Source: Crossiella sp. S99.2 (GTDB lineage: Bacteria > Actinomycetota > Actinomycetes > Mycobacteriales > Pseudonocardiaceae). Taken from it: 64,000 bases of DNA. The stretch lies in contig NZ_JALMDK010000006.1 of assembly GCF_023094165.1 (NCBI RefSeq), positions 558,001 through 622,000 of the forward strand, written 5' to 3'. The translations under genes and the position numbers were made by a program. The notes below the pieces were generated by a model that was given only the letters and a program-made list of their open reading frames with translations, was not told the DNA's origin and made no database searches. Below, one piece after another: positions 40,708 to 49,318 of the stretch (the first letter of the stretch is position 1; each line of letters starts with the position of its first letter).

Positions 40708-42480
40708 TCACAGGCCGAGGCGGCCCAGCGCCTGGCTGATCCGGTGGTCGGTGGACACGATCGGGGCTTCGGCGCGCACCCACGGGGACCCGCCGAAGTG
40801 GGTCTGGAAGATGTGCTCGGCGGTGCGGGTGGCCACGGCCTGGGTGGTCAGCGTCGGGTTGGGCCCGCCGAGTGCGTTGGCCAGCGCCGAGTTGTCCGCG
40901 ATGTAGAGCCCGCGGACGGCCCTGGACTCCCCGGTCGGGGTGGTGACGCTGTTCTGCTCGGACAGGCCCATCCGCATGGTGGACTGCACGTGCAGGATCA
41001 GCGGCGCCCAGTCGATCCGGAACACCCGCTTGGCGCCCGCGCCACGGAGCAGCTGGGTGGCGCGTTTGGCCAGGTACTCGCGGTTGCGCTGGGTGCGGGC
41101 GGTGCGCTGACGCTGCCGGAACTCGACCTTGGCGATCGGCCCGTGCTCGTCGGCGGGCAGCACCGAGGGCACCACCCGGTTCTGCGCCTCCACATCGTCG
41201 TCGGTGATCACCAGCACGTTGAGCAGCCGGTTGACCCCGCCGGCCAGGACCTCCTTGAGTTCCGGCCCGATGAGCCGGCCCGCCGGTCCGTCCCACGGCC
41301 CGGTGGCGCCGCGGCCGTTGCCGTAGCGACCGCGGATGCCGCTGTCGCTCAGGGTCATGCTGAAGGCTTGCAGGGCCGGGGGCAGGCCGACGTTCTCCAG
41401 GCCGCCGTAGCCGGGGAACTCGCAGCGCGCGGAGGAGCCGACGCCCTTGGTGGAGTCGGTGTCCCGGTCGAACTGCCCGATAACCCAGTCGAAATGGTGG
41501 TCGGTGTAGCCGCGGCCAACCCAGCCGTTGGGGTTGGGCAGCCCGCTGTTGAGCCACAACCGCGGGGTTTCGGTGCACCCGGCCGCCAGCACCACGACCT
41601 TGGCGTCCTCGCGATGTTCCTGGCCCTTGCCGGTGCGCCAGGTGACGCCGGTGGCGGTGAGCGCGGAGCCCCGGCGTTCGGTGCGCACCTTGGTGACGAA
41701 GGCGTCCGCGATCAGCGTCGCGGCCTTGGCCGAGGGCCGGACCGCGGGGGCGGTGATGGCCAGCGGGACGTAGCTGTTGTCGGTGGAGCGCTTGGCGAAC
41801 TGGTTGCGCGGGGCCCGCGCGGGCTGCATGCAGCCCTGGAAGCAGTAGCCGCAGAAGGTGCAGCCAGTGGCCATCGGGAAGGTCAGCTTCGACGCGTCGG
41901 TGGTCCGGCCCGCGGTGCCCCCGGGTTGCAGGATCGCGTTCTCCTGCGGCCGGTAGGAGGCGCCCAGGGTGGTTTTGGTCTTCTGCACCGGGATGTTCAT
42001 GGTCTCGCAGCCGCGGAAGAAGGTCTCCTCCTTGAGCCCCATGGCCGCGGTCTGCACCGGCAGGGTGGCCTCGACCCACTCGTAGTAGGGCACGAGATCC
42101 TTGTAGCCGAACGGAAATCGGTGCTCGACGTCGTAGTTGGCCGCGTCCGCGCCGTCGTAACCGGCGAACACGCCGGGGTAGGCGCGCGGGCAGTTGCCGT
42201 AGTAGTGCTGGGTGGTGCCGCCGACGCCGGAGAGCTGCCAGAGGAAGGAGTTCTGCGGGGTTTCCCGGAACCAGGCGGGCTTGTCCCTGGCTTGCGGGCC
42301 GAAGCGCAGGTAGCCGGTGAGCGGGTTGTTGGCGTCGTTCTCGAAGTGCGTCCACTCTTCTCGCGGTTTGGCGTGCCGGGGCCCGGCTTCCAGCAGCAGC
42401 ACGTCCAGGCCACGCCCGGCCAGCTCGGCGGCCACGACCGGTCCACCGCCACCGGCGCCGATCACGATGACGTCGCGCAT
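40708..42480 (-). CDS. GMC-family FAD oxidoreductase with four-Cys cluster
   Basis: A 590-residue flavoenzyme of the glucose-methanol-choline family. The FAD motif is VIGAGGGGPVVAAELAGRGL with LLLEAGPRH, WQLSGVGGTTQHYYGNCPR contacts FAD, and the C-terminal active region has GLYIADNSALANALGGPNPT. Near residue 206 there is GCTFCGYCFQGCMQ, a Cx2Cx2Cx3C cluster like an iron-sulfur site found in a sub-group of GMC enzymes. It has no signal peptide of its own, but its ATG overlaps (TGATG) the stop of a Tat-signal gene, the arrangement of gluconate/fructose dehydrogenase complexes, so it is probably exported with that partner. The substrate (an alcohol or sterol-like compound) is unknown. Confidence 0.88.
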   Translation of the reverse strand: MRDVIVIGAGGGGPVVAAELAGRGLDVLLLEAGPRHAKPREEWTHFENDANNPLTGYLRFGPQARDKPAWFRETPQNSFLWQLSGVGGTTQHYYGNCPRAYPGVFAGYDGADAANYDVEHRFPFGYKDLVPYYEWVEATLPVQTAAMGLKEETFFRGCETMNIPVQKTKTTLGASYRPQENAILQPGGTAGRTTDASKLTFPMATGCTFCGYCFQGCMQPARAPRNQFAKRSTDNSYVPLAITAPAVRPSAKAATLIADAFVTKVRTERRGSALTATGVTWRTGKGQEHREDAKVVVLAAGCTETPRLWLNSGLPNPNGWVGRGYTDHHFDWVIGQFDRDTDSTKGVGSSARCEFPGYGGLENVGLPPALQAFSMTLSDSGIRGRYGNGRGATGPWDGPAGRLIGPELKEVLAGGVNRLLNVLVITDDDVEAQNRVVPSVLPADEHGPIAKVEFRQRQRTARTQRNREYLAKRATQLLRGAGAKRVFRIDWAPLILHVQSTMRMGLSEQNSVTTPTGESRAVRGLYIADNSALANALGGPNPTLTTQAVATRTAEHIFQTHFGGSPWVRAEAPIVSTDHRISQALGRLGL

Positions 42481-43376
42481 CAGTCCTCCACCGAGGTTCG
42501 GCCCTGGTAGTAGCCACGGAAGTCGTCCCAGCCCTCAACCGGACCGGCAGGCTGGTACCCGGTCAGCTGCCAGCCCGGTGGCCGGGACTTGAGCTTGCGC
42601 GTCTTCTTGTCGAAGACCTTCCACTCGGAGAACGCGCCGAAGGCCGGGAACTCCAGCAGGGCTCCACCCACGAACTTCAACAGCCCGGAAACACTGCCCC
42701 GCAACGGCTGCGGCAGATTCCCGTCCAGCAACGCGACCAGATCGGCGTCCGGCCCCTCCAGCAACTCGAACGCCCGAGCCTTGTCCGCGAAGGACAGCCT
42801 GGCGAACGGGGAGAGGAAAAGTCCGTTGAGCGCCAACGGGTTCACCTGCGTCGCGAGCAGGTTGAGCAGCAGCGCGATCACCAGCGAGAGCGGCAGCGAC
42901 TCGTCGTTCTGCAGCACGATCGCCAGCGCTTTGTCCACTGTGGACACTTGAAGGTCGATCAGCCCGAGCAGGCTGTCCGGGAGCTTGCTGCCGGTGTCGG
43001 CGAGCGCGGTGACAAAGGCCATCGAGAGCGGCTTCGCGAGCTGGTCAGGGAAGGGCACGAAGTGATCGAGTGCCTCGATCATGAAGTCGGTCGCGCCCAT
43101 TTCCAGCGCACCGGGGCTCGACACCGGGGTGCCCTGGGCGCGGGAGTAGCTGTCCGGGCCGGGGACCACGAAGGTGGTCAGACCGTTGAGGGTGTCCCTG
43201 GCGAGTTCGGCGAGGATGGGGCGAAGCAGGTCGACGAGGATAGGCAGTGGCGGGGCGGCAGTGGCGGTGGGGGCCGCGGCCAAGGCGGGGGGCAGCAGCA
43301 CCCCCGCTCCGGTGACCGCGCCCAGGACGCCAATGCGGGCAAGGAAAGCCCGGCGCGCCAGATCAGAGGAGGACAT
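42480..43376 (-). CDS. Tat-exported partner subunit of the GMC oxidoreductase
   Basis: A 298-residue protein with a Tat signal (DLARRAFLARIGVLGAVTGA, cleavage near Ala-rich residue 40) followed by a largely helical mature domain (ILVDLLRPILAELARDTLNG, TDFMIEALDHFVPFPDQLAK). The stop overlaps the GMC start. The arrangement matches the small subunit of membrane-bound GMC dehydrogenases, which carries the Tat signal for the pair; sequence similarity to that subunit family is weak by eye, so the role is inferred. ATG 43376 has AAGGAC upstream. Its C-terminal part (RPPGWQLTGYQPAGPVEGWD) resembles the end of gluconate 2-dehydrogenase subunit 3-like proteins. Confidence 0.75.
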   Translation of the reverse strand: MSSSDLARRAFLARIGVLGAVTGAGVLLPPALAAAPTATAAPPLPILVDLLRPILAELARDTLNGLTTFVVPGPDSYSRAQGTPVSSPGALEMGATDFMIEALDHFVPFPDQLAKPLSMAFVTALADTGSKLPDSLLGLIDLQVSTVDKALAIVLQNDESLPLSLVIALLLNLLATQVNPLALNGLFLSPFARLSFADKARAFELLEGPDADLVALLDGNLPQPLRGSVSGLLKFVGGALLEFPAFGAFSEWKVFDKKTRKLKSRPPGWQLTGYQPAGPVEGWDDFRGYYQGRTSVED

Positions 43377-43500
43377 TCCGTGTCCTTGCGGCAGGAGGTG
43401 TGGTGGTGCCCGCGGGGTCGGGGTGCTGGCAGGAATACAGCGACCGCACCGGACCGGCAAGCCCAGCCCCCAGAGACCACTCAGTCGGGTGCCCCCAAAA

Positions 43501-43565
43501 GTCGAGTTGGCCAAACTCGTACGGGTAGTTGGCCCAAGTGGGCGTACGAGTTTGGCCAAGTCGAC
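43501..43565. repeat. Repeat element C: 23-bp hairpin of the TTGGCC family
   Basis: Arms 43501-43523 and 43543-43565 (23 bases each) are inverted repeats with one mismatch, for example TTGGCCAAACTCGTACG against CGTACGAGTTTGGCCAA, around a 19-base loop that itself contains TTGGCCCAA. It sits 20 bases beyond the sphingomyelinase stop and upstream of the Tat-partner gene, so it can act as terminator for the former. It has the same core as elements A, B and D. Confidence 0.85.
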
Positions 43566-43585
43566 CGACGGTGGTCCGCCGGGGG

Positions 43586-44539
43586 TCAGCCGGTGGTGGC
43601 GTAGATCGGGTAGTGGTCGGAGTAGTCGTTGTAGGTTTCCTTCTTGCCCCAGGATTCGACTGTCCATTGCGGGGAGTGGAGTTCGCGGGTTTCGTTGATC
43701 CAGGTGGCGGGGCCCGCGTGGCCGTTCAGCAGCAGGATGTAGTCCAGGCGCTGACGGGGGCCGGCGGCGTCGCGGTTCTTGGCGATCGAGTTCGTCTGCG
43801 GGTCGTAGGAGTACGGGTGACCGGTGTGCCGTTCCGGGTCGCGGGCGTTCAGCGTGCCCAGGGCGGCGGTGTACTCGGGGGTGCCCAGGTTGACGTTGAG
43901 GTCCCCGGCCACGATCACCGGTTCACTCGCCGGGATGTTGCGCTCCCGGACGTAGGCGGCCAGTTCGGCCAGCTGACCCGCGCGAATGGCCGGGGCCTTG
44001 CCGTTGCAGCCGCCGTCGTCGGCCTGGAGGTGCGTGCCGAGGACATGCAGGGGTCCGCTGGGGGAGTTGATCCTGGTGTAGGCGAAGCCCTTGGCGGAGA
44101 AGCTGTCCGTGCCGCATTTGGGTTTGTAGACGTGCTGGACCCGCTCGGCGATGGGCCAGCGGCTGAGGATGGCCACGCCGCCGTCCTCGGGGTACAGGTC
44201 GGTGTAGTCGCCCCGGGTCACGTCCCAGCCTGCCTTGCTCCGGCCTACCACCGGGGTTCGGTGGGGGTAGCTGTCGGACAGGTTGGCGAACAGGCGGTCG
44301 GAGGCGGCGTTGTCGAAGGCTTCCTGCAGGACCACCACGTCCTGGTTGGCCAGGACGCCCTGGGAGTCGATCAGGTCCGCGCGGTGGTCCTGGCCCCAGT
44401 TGGGGTAGATGAGTTTGGAGAACAGGAAGACGTTGTGGCTGGCGACCCTGGGGAACTGCTGCTGGGCCTGGGCCACCGGGGTCAGCAGGGCCGTGACGCC
44501 CAGGACCAGCACGAACGTGAGTAGCGTTCGGGTTCGCAT
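43586..44539 (-). CDS. Secreted sphingomyelinase-type phosphodiesterase
   Basis: A 317-residue secreted enzyme of the endonuclease/exonuclease/phosphatase fold, closest to bacterial neutral sphingomyelinase C. Signal peptide 1-25 (LLTFVLVLGVTALLTPVAQA). Active-site elements: ASHNVFLFSK, VVVLQEAFDN (metal Glu), GTHLQADDGGC, VIVAGDLNVN (metal Asp/Asn), QRLDYILL and YSDHYPI (catalytic His). It cleaves sphingomyelin to ceramide and phosphocholine in relatives. ATG 44539 lacks a good ribosome site; a TTG at 44548 is possible. Followed by hairpin element C. Confidence 0.88.
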   Translation of the reverse strand: MRTRTLLTFVLVLGVTALLTPVAQAQQQFPRVASHNVFLFSKLIYPNWGQDHRADLIDSQGVLANQDVVVLQEAFDNAASDRLFANLSDSYPHRTPVVGRSKAGWDVTRGDYTDLYPEDGGVAILSRWPIAERVQHVYKPKCGTDSFSAKGFAYTRINSPSGPLHVLGTHLQADDGGCNGKAPAIRAGQLAELAAYVRERNIPASEPVIVAGDLNVNLGTPEYTAALGTLNARDPERHTGHPYSYDPQTNSIAKNRDAAGPRQRLDYILLLNGHAGPATWINETRELHSPQWTVESWGKKETYNDYSDHYPIYATTG

Positions 44540-44707
44540 GGGAACCAAGAATGAGCGTGCAGCGTCACACTGTCGATACCTCCATCGGTCAAGTGGACCA
44601 ACGAAACGGAAAACCTGCGCGAACGTGCGTCACGAAGCGCAACCCGAGACGTCCCGGTTCCGCGAGCGTCCTTGGACGTGAGACGGCAAGGCTGGAGGTC
44701 GGGGGCC

Positions 44708-44908
44708 GTGGTTGTCCGACGGGAGTGGCAGGTGTGGTGCCGAGACGTGGCTGGACGGCGGCGTGAGCTGACCGTGTTCGTCAAGCAGGGCTCGGTCGTG
44801 ATCGTCGCGCCGCCTGGCGAAGCCGCTGTGCTCGAACCCCTGGAGGTAGGACGATTGAGGGCTGCCCTGCGGGAGGCGGCCATCTACGCGGCGGTGACTA
44901 CGGAGTAG
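44708..44908 (+). CDS. Small conserved protein of unknown function
   Basis: A 66-residue protein: VVVRREWQVWCRDVAGRRRE, then ELTVFVKQGSVVIVAPPGEA, ending in a short helix. GTG 44708 is chosen because GGAGGT lies 7 bases upstream; a TTG at 44672 in the same frame has no such signal. It overlaps or abuts the GNAT gene (TAGTGATG), so the two are coupled. I recognise no family; a small beta-rich fold is likely. Confidence 0.65.
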   Translation: MVVRREWQVWCRDVAGRRRELTVFVKQGSVVIVAPPGEAAVLEPLEVGRLRAALREAAIYAAVTTE

Positions 44909-44910
44909 TG

Positions 44911-45429
44911 ATGTCAGAGACCAGGGGGCGACTGACCGTGCGGCGCGGCACGGTCAGGGACGCGGACACCATGCTCGCGCTCTTCGACGACGCGGTGCGC
45001 TGGCTGACCGAACGCGGCAACACGGGGCAATGGGGCACGGCGCCGTTCTCCGCCATCCCGCAACGGGTGCAGCAGGTGCGGAGCTGGGGCGAAGCGGGTG
45101 CGTTGCGGGTCGCCGAGCGGGATGGGCTTGTGGTCGCGATGAGTTCGGTCGGGCCGGCGCCGGCTTACGTTTCGCCTGCCACTGAGCCCGAGTTGTACGT
45201 GATGGGACTGGTCGGCCGGCGGGCGGCGGAGGGCCGTGGGGCTGGGGCGGCGTTGCTGGCCGACGCACGCGAGGAGGCCGCGGGACTGGGGCTGGCGAAG
45301 GTTCGGGTCGACTGCTGGTCGGGTGGTGGCGGAGCGCTCGTGCAGTACTACGTGCGAGCTGGATTCACGCCGGTGGAAACGGTTCAGGTGGAGGCTTGGA
45401 CGGGGCGGGTGCTGGAAGTCCGGGTGTGA
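44911..45429 (+). CDS. GNAT-family N-acetyltransferase
   Basis: A 172-residue acetyltransferase. The N-terminal strand is RLTVRRGTVRDADTMLALFD, the central strand is LYVMGLVGRRAAEGRGAGAA with the acetyl-CoA pyrophosphate loop (GRGAGA), and the C-terminal part is VQYYVRAGFTPV. ATG 44911 or GTG 44908 may start it; ATG is preferred. It transfers an acetyl group from acetyl-CoA to an amine; the acceptor is unknown. Coupled to the preceding small gene. Confidence 0.88.
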   Translation: MSETRGRLTVRRGTVRDADTMLALFDDAVRWLTERGNTGQWGTAPFSAIPQRVQQVRSWGEAGALRVAERDGLVVAMSSVGPAPAYVSPATEPELYVMGLVGRRAAEGRGAGAALLADAREEAAGLGLAKVRVDCWSGGGGALVQYYVRAGFTPVETVQVEAWTGRVLEVRV

Positions 45430-45461
45430 TCAGAAACGGACCAATGTCCAACTGGGACTAG

Positions 45462-45475
45462 CTACTCACGAGTAG
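45462..45475. promoter_or_regulatory. Palindromic operator upstream of acyl-CoA reductase
   Basis: CTACTC-AC-GAGTAG, a perfect 6-2-6 palindrome 32 bases upstream of the start. Size and position fit a TetR-type repressor site for the reductase-synthetase operon; the regulator gene is not in the window. Confidence 0.55.
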
Positions 45476-45507
45476 GTAGTGTCAGAATCACCGCCAGGGA
45501 GGTGGCG

Positions 45508-47412
45508 GTGAGCACCTACTTCGTTACCGGGGCGACCGGGTTCCTGGGCAGTCAGCTGGTTGCCCGGTTGCTGGCACGTGACACCTGCGACCGGGTATAT
45601 GTGCTGGTCAGACCGGCATCACAGGACAAGCTGGAGCGGATCGCGGCCCGCTGGCCGCGGCGCGAGCTGGTCATGCCGGTGCTCGGCGACCTGGCCGAGG
45701 ACGGGCTGGGACTGGGCGCCGCGGACCTGCTGCGGCTCTCCGACGGCGTCGATCACCTGCTGCACCTGGGCGCGGTCTACGACCTGACCGCCTCCGAGGA
45801 GCACAACACCGAGGTCAACGTGGACGGCACCCGCCGCGTGGTCGAGCTGGCCGAACAGCTCGGCGTGCGCTGGCTGCACCACGTGTCCTCGGTGGCGGTG
45901 GCCGGTGAGCACCGCGGGGTGTTCACCGAGGAGGACTTCGACCTCGGCCAGCACTTCGCCTCGCCGTACCACGCGACCAAGTTCGCCGCGGAGCAGCTCG
46001 TGCGCTCCCAGCACGCGGTGCCCTGGCGGATCTACCGGCCCGCGGTGGTGGTCGGCGACTCCCGGACCGGCGAGATCGACAAGATCGACGGGCCCTACTT
46101 CTTCTTCCCCACCTTCGCCAGGCTGGCCAAGCTGCCCAAGCGGTTGCCGCTGGTCGGGGCGGACATCGGCGCGACCAACGTGGTCCCGGTGGACTACGTG
46201 GCCGACGCCATCGACCACCTCGCGCACGCCGCGCACCCGCCCGGCCGGACCTTCCACCTGACCTCCCCGCGCCCGCAGCCGGTCACCGAGGTCTACAACG
46301 CCTTCGCCGCGGCCGCGGGCGCGCCAACGATGGCGTTCTCCTTGCCGCACACCGCCTCCGCGCCACTGCGCGCGCTCAGCGACCGAGGTCTGCGCGCACT
46401 CAGTCGCACCGCGGACCGCGTCCCTGGCTCCACGCTGCTGTTCGAGTGGCTCGGCGTGCCCGCGGCGGCGCTGCCGCACCTGACCCTGACCGCCACCTTC
46501 GACTCCGGCGCCACCCAGGGCGCGCTGGCCGGCAGCGGGCTGCGGGTGCCCGAGCTGCGTGAGTACGCGGACACACTGTGGCGTTACTGGTCCGAGCACC
46601 TCGACCCGGACCGGGCCCGCCGTCCCCGGTCCGGGGGCGAGCTGGGCGGGCGCACCGTGATGGTCACCGGCGCCTCCTCCGGCATCGGCCGGGCCACCGC
46701 CCTTGAGGTGGCCCGGCACGGCGGGATCCCGCTGCTGGTGGCCCGGCGCGCCGAGGAGCTGGCCGAGGTGCGCGCGGAGATCATCGCCGCCGGCGGCGGC
46801 GCCTACGCCTACCCCTGCGACCTCACCGATCCCGAAGCCGTGCGGGCCATGCTCAAGGACGTGCTGGCCCAGCACGAGGCGGTGGACATGCTGGTCAACA
46901 ACGCCGGCCGGTCCATCCGCCGCTCACTGTTGCGCTCCACCGACCGGCAGCACGACTTCGAGCGCACCATGGCGATCAACTACCACGCCCCGGTCCGGCT
47001 CATCCTCGGCCTGCTGCCGCACATGACCCGGCGCCGCTTCGGCCACATCGTCAACATCTCCACCCAGGGCACCCAGGTCGGCACCCCGCGCTTCGCCGCC
47101 TACCTGGCCTCCAAGGCCGCGCTGGACGCCTTCACCAGGGTGGCCAGCGCGGAGGCGCACGGCAACGGGATCACCTTCACCACCGTGCACATGCCGCTGG
47201 TGCGCACCCCGATGATCGAACCGACCAAGGTCTACCGGCGACTGCCCGCGGCCTCCCCGCAACGCGCCGCCGAACTGGTGCTCACCGCGCTGACCAGGCG
47301 CCCCACCAGGGTGACCCTGCCGCTGGGCACCGCCTTCGCCACCGCCTACGCCCTCGCCCCCAAGGCGGTGGACCGGGTGATGAGCCTGGTCTACCGGCTG
47401 GGAGCGGTCTGA
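45508..47412 (+). CDS. Two-domain SDR, fatty acyl-CoA reductase type
   Basis: A 634-residue fusion. Residues 1-360 form an extended SDR of the acyl-CoA/thioester reductase type (VTGATGFLGSQLVARLL at the start, LHLGAVYDLT, the HVSSVAV Ser and YHATK Tyr/Lys). Residues ~378-634 form a classical SDR (VTGASSGIGRATALEV, NNAG, NISTQG, YLASK). The same order is seen in the mycobacterial acyl-CoA reductase AcrA1 (Rv3391), which reduces long acyl-CoA toward aldehyde and alcohol for wax esters. GTG 45508 has AGGGAGG 5 bases upstream. It is followed after 22 bases by an acyl-CoA synthetase. Confidence 0.88.
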   Translation: MSTYFVTGATGFLGSQLVARLLARDTCDRVYVLVRPASQDKLERIAARWPRRELVMPVLGDLAEDGLGLGAADLLRLSDGVDHLLHLGAVYDLTASEEHNTEVNVDGTRRVVELAEQLGVRWLHHVSSVAVAGEHRGVFTEEDFDLGQHFASPYHATKFAAEQLVRSQHAVPWRIYRPAVVVGDSRTGEIDKIDGPYFFFPTFARLAKLPKRLPLVGADIGATNVVPVDYVADAIDHLAHAAHPPGRTFHLTSPRPQPVTEVYNAFAAAAGAPTMAFSLPHTASAPLRALSDRGLRALSRTADRVPGSTLLFEWLGVPAAALPHLTLTATFDSGATQGALAGSGLRVPELREYADTLWRYWSEHLDPDRARRPRSGGELGGRTVMVTGASSGIGRATALEVARHGGIPLLVARRAEELAEVRAEIIAAGGGAYAYPCDLTDPEAVRAMLKDVLAQHEAVDMLVNNAGRSIRRSLLRSTDRQHDFERTMAINYHAPVRLILGLLPHMTRRRFGHIVNISTQGTQVGTPRFAAYLASKAALDAFTRVASAEAHGNGITFTTVHMPLVRTPMIEPTKVYRRLPAASPQRAAELVLTALTRRPTRVTLPLGTAFATAYALAPKAVDRVMSLVYRLGAV

Positions 47413-47434
47413 TCCCCCGCCGAAGGAGTTGAGC

Positions 47435-49069
47435 GTGACCACCGTGGTCGCCACCGCCCGCCGACTACTCGGTCAATGCGGCGTCAGCCTGCTCGGACTG
47501 CTCGTGCTGGCCCGCACCGGACTTGTCATGCCGATCCGCCCTGACCGGCTCTACACCATGGCCCAGGCCCTGCGCCGCTGGTCGCTGACCCTGCCCGGCG
47601 GCTACGCGGTCGGCGCGGGCAGGCACCCGGACGCCCCGGCCATCATCGACGAGCTGGGCACCCTGACCTGGGCCGAGGTGGATACCCGCAGCACCCGGCT
47701 GGCGCACGGCCTGGCCGGACTCGGCCTGCGCACCGGCGACACCCTGGCCGTGCTCTGCCGCAACCACCGCGGCCTGATCGAGTCCATGGTGGCCGCGGGC
47801 AAACTCGGCGCGCACCTGGTGCTGCTCAACACCGGCGCGTCCGCGGCCCAGATCGGCGCGGTGCTGCGGGATGAGGAGATCACCCTGGTGGTGGCCGACG
47901 CGGAGTTCCGGCCGCTGCTGGCCAAGGCCCCGCGCGGGGTGCGCCGGGTGACCGCCTGGCCGGATGAGAAAACCCGCAGCGAGACGGTGGAATCGCTGAT
48001 CGCCGCCTCCCCCGCCACCGAACTCCCGGCGCCCTCGGCGCACGGGCGGGTCATCGTGCTGACCTCCGGCACCACCGGCACGCCCAAGGGCGCCCGGCGG
48101 CCCGAGGTGCACGGGCTGTTCACCGCCTCCACCCTGCTGTCCAAGATCCCGCTGCGCTACGGCCAGCGGGTGCTGGTGGCCGCGCCGCTGTTCCACACCT
48201 GGGGACTGGCCGCGTTGCAGCTGGGCATGCTGCTGGGCAGCCCGCTGGTGCTGCAACGCCGGTTCGACCCGAAGTCCACTGTGCAGGCACTGGTCCGGCA
48301 CCGGTGCGCGGTGCTGTTCGCGGTTCCGGTGATGCTGCAACGCATCCTGGAACTGCCCCGCGAGGTGCTGCGCGAGCACCACCCGGCCGAGTTGAAGATC
48401 GTGGCCTCCAGCGGCTCCACCCTGCCCGGCGCGCTGGCGGTGGAGTTCCAGCGCGAGTTCGGACCGGTGCTCTACAACCTCTACGGCTCCACCGAGGTCT
48501 CCTGGGTCAGCGTGGCCACCCCGGCCGAGCTGGACGCCGCGCCGGCCACCGCGGGCAGGCCGCCACTGGGCACCCGGCTGGCCATCCTGGACGAGGCGGG
48601 CGAACCGGTGCCGCCCGGCGGAACCGGCCGGATCTTCGTGGCCAACGGGCTGCTCTTCGACGGCTATACCAACGGCAAGTCCAAGGAGGTCCACGACGGC
48701 ATGATGAGCACCGGCGACGTGGGCTACCTGGACCCGGCAGGCCGGTTGTTCGTCGCCGGCCGGGACGACGACATGATCGTCTCCGGCGGCGAGAACGTGT
48801 ACCCGCGCGAGGTCGAGGACCTGCTCGCCCGGCAGCCGCAGGTGCGCGAGGTGGCCGTGCTGGGCGTGCCGGACCGGGAGTTCGGCCAGCGGCTGGCCGC
48901 CTATGTGGTGCTCGACGAGCAGGCCGAGCTGGACGCCGCCGGAGTGCAGGACCTAGTTAAGGCCAACCTGGCCCGGCACTGCGTGCCCCGCGACGTGGTG
49001 TTCCTGGAAGCCTTGCCGCGCAACGCCACCGGCAAGGTGCTCAAGCGCGAGCTGCCCCGGCCGGGCTGA
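47435..49069 (+). CDS. Acyl-CoA synthetase (FadD-like)
   Basis: A 544-residue adenylate-forming enzyme that activates fatty acids to acyl-CoA. A hydrophobic N-terminus (GQCGVSLLGLLVLARTGLVM, ~13-32) suggests membrane association. The ATP motif is VLTSGTTGTPKGARRPEV, then NLYGSTEVSW, MSTGDVGYLDPAGRLFVAGR and the catalytic Lys in PRNATGKVLKREL. GTG 47435 has AAGGAG 6 bases upstream. With the upstream reductase it forms a short pathway from free fatty acid through acyl-CoA to aldehyde or alcohol, a wax-ester-like route (inference). Confidence 0.93.
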   Translation: MTTVVATARRLLGQCGVSLLGLLVLARTGLVMPIRPDRLYTMAQALRRWSLTLPGGYAVGAGRHPDAPAIIDELGTLTWAEVDTRSTRLAHGLAGLGLRTGDTLAVLCRNHRGLIESMVAAGKLGAHLVLLNTGASAAQIGAVLRDEEITLVVADAEFRPLLAKAPRGVRRVTAWPDEKTRSETVESLIAASPATELPAPSAHGRVIVLTSGTTGTPKGARRPEVHGLFTASTLLSKIPLRYGQRVLVAAPLFHTWGLAALQLGMLLGSPLVLQRRFDPKSTVQALVRHRCAVLFAVPVMLQRILELPREVLREHHPAELKIVASSGSTLPGALAVEFQREFGPVLYNLYGSTEVSWVSVATPAELDAAPATAGRPPLGTRLAILDEAGEPVPPGGTGRIFVANGLLFDGYTNGKSKEVHDGMMSTGDVGYLDPAGRLFVAGRDDDMIVSGGENVYPREVEDLLARQPQVREVAVLGVPDREFGQRLAAYVVLDEQAELDAAGVQDLVKANLARHCVPRDVVFLEALPRNATGKVLKRELPRPG

Positions 49070-49188
49070 CCCACCCCCGCGCGTGGTGACCCCGGGCACA
49101 CCGGGCAGACTGGTAGTTGATCAAGAACTCCGGTCGGTCCGGCTAGGCCGAGTCGTTGCCCCCCGAGGCTCGGCGGACCGGCCGGTCG

Positions 49189-49230
49189 GCGCGGCAGGGT
49201 GATCCCCCGATGAGCACCACCCTGCCGCGC
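49189..49230. terminator. Perfect 13-bp hairpin downstream of the FadD-like gene
   Basis: GCGCGGCAGGGTG (49189-49201) pairs perfectly with CACCCTGCCGCGC (49218-49230) around a 16-base loop, 120 bases past the synthetase stop and 90 before the next gene. Probably a terminator; no T-run. Confidence 0.6.
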
Positions 49231-49318
49231 CTCACGAAAGTCGGCGCCCGCTTGTCCAAAGTCGGGCTCGCCGCGCAACGCATGGCATCGCCCTGCCAAC
49301 TGGGGCACAGTTGCCCCT

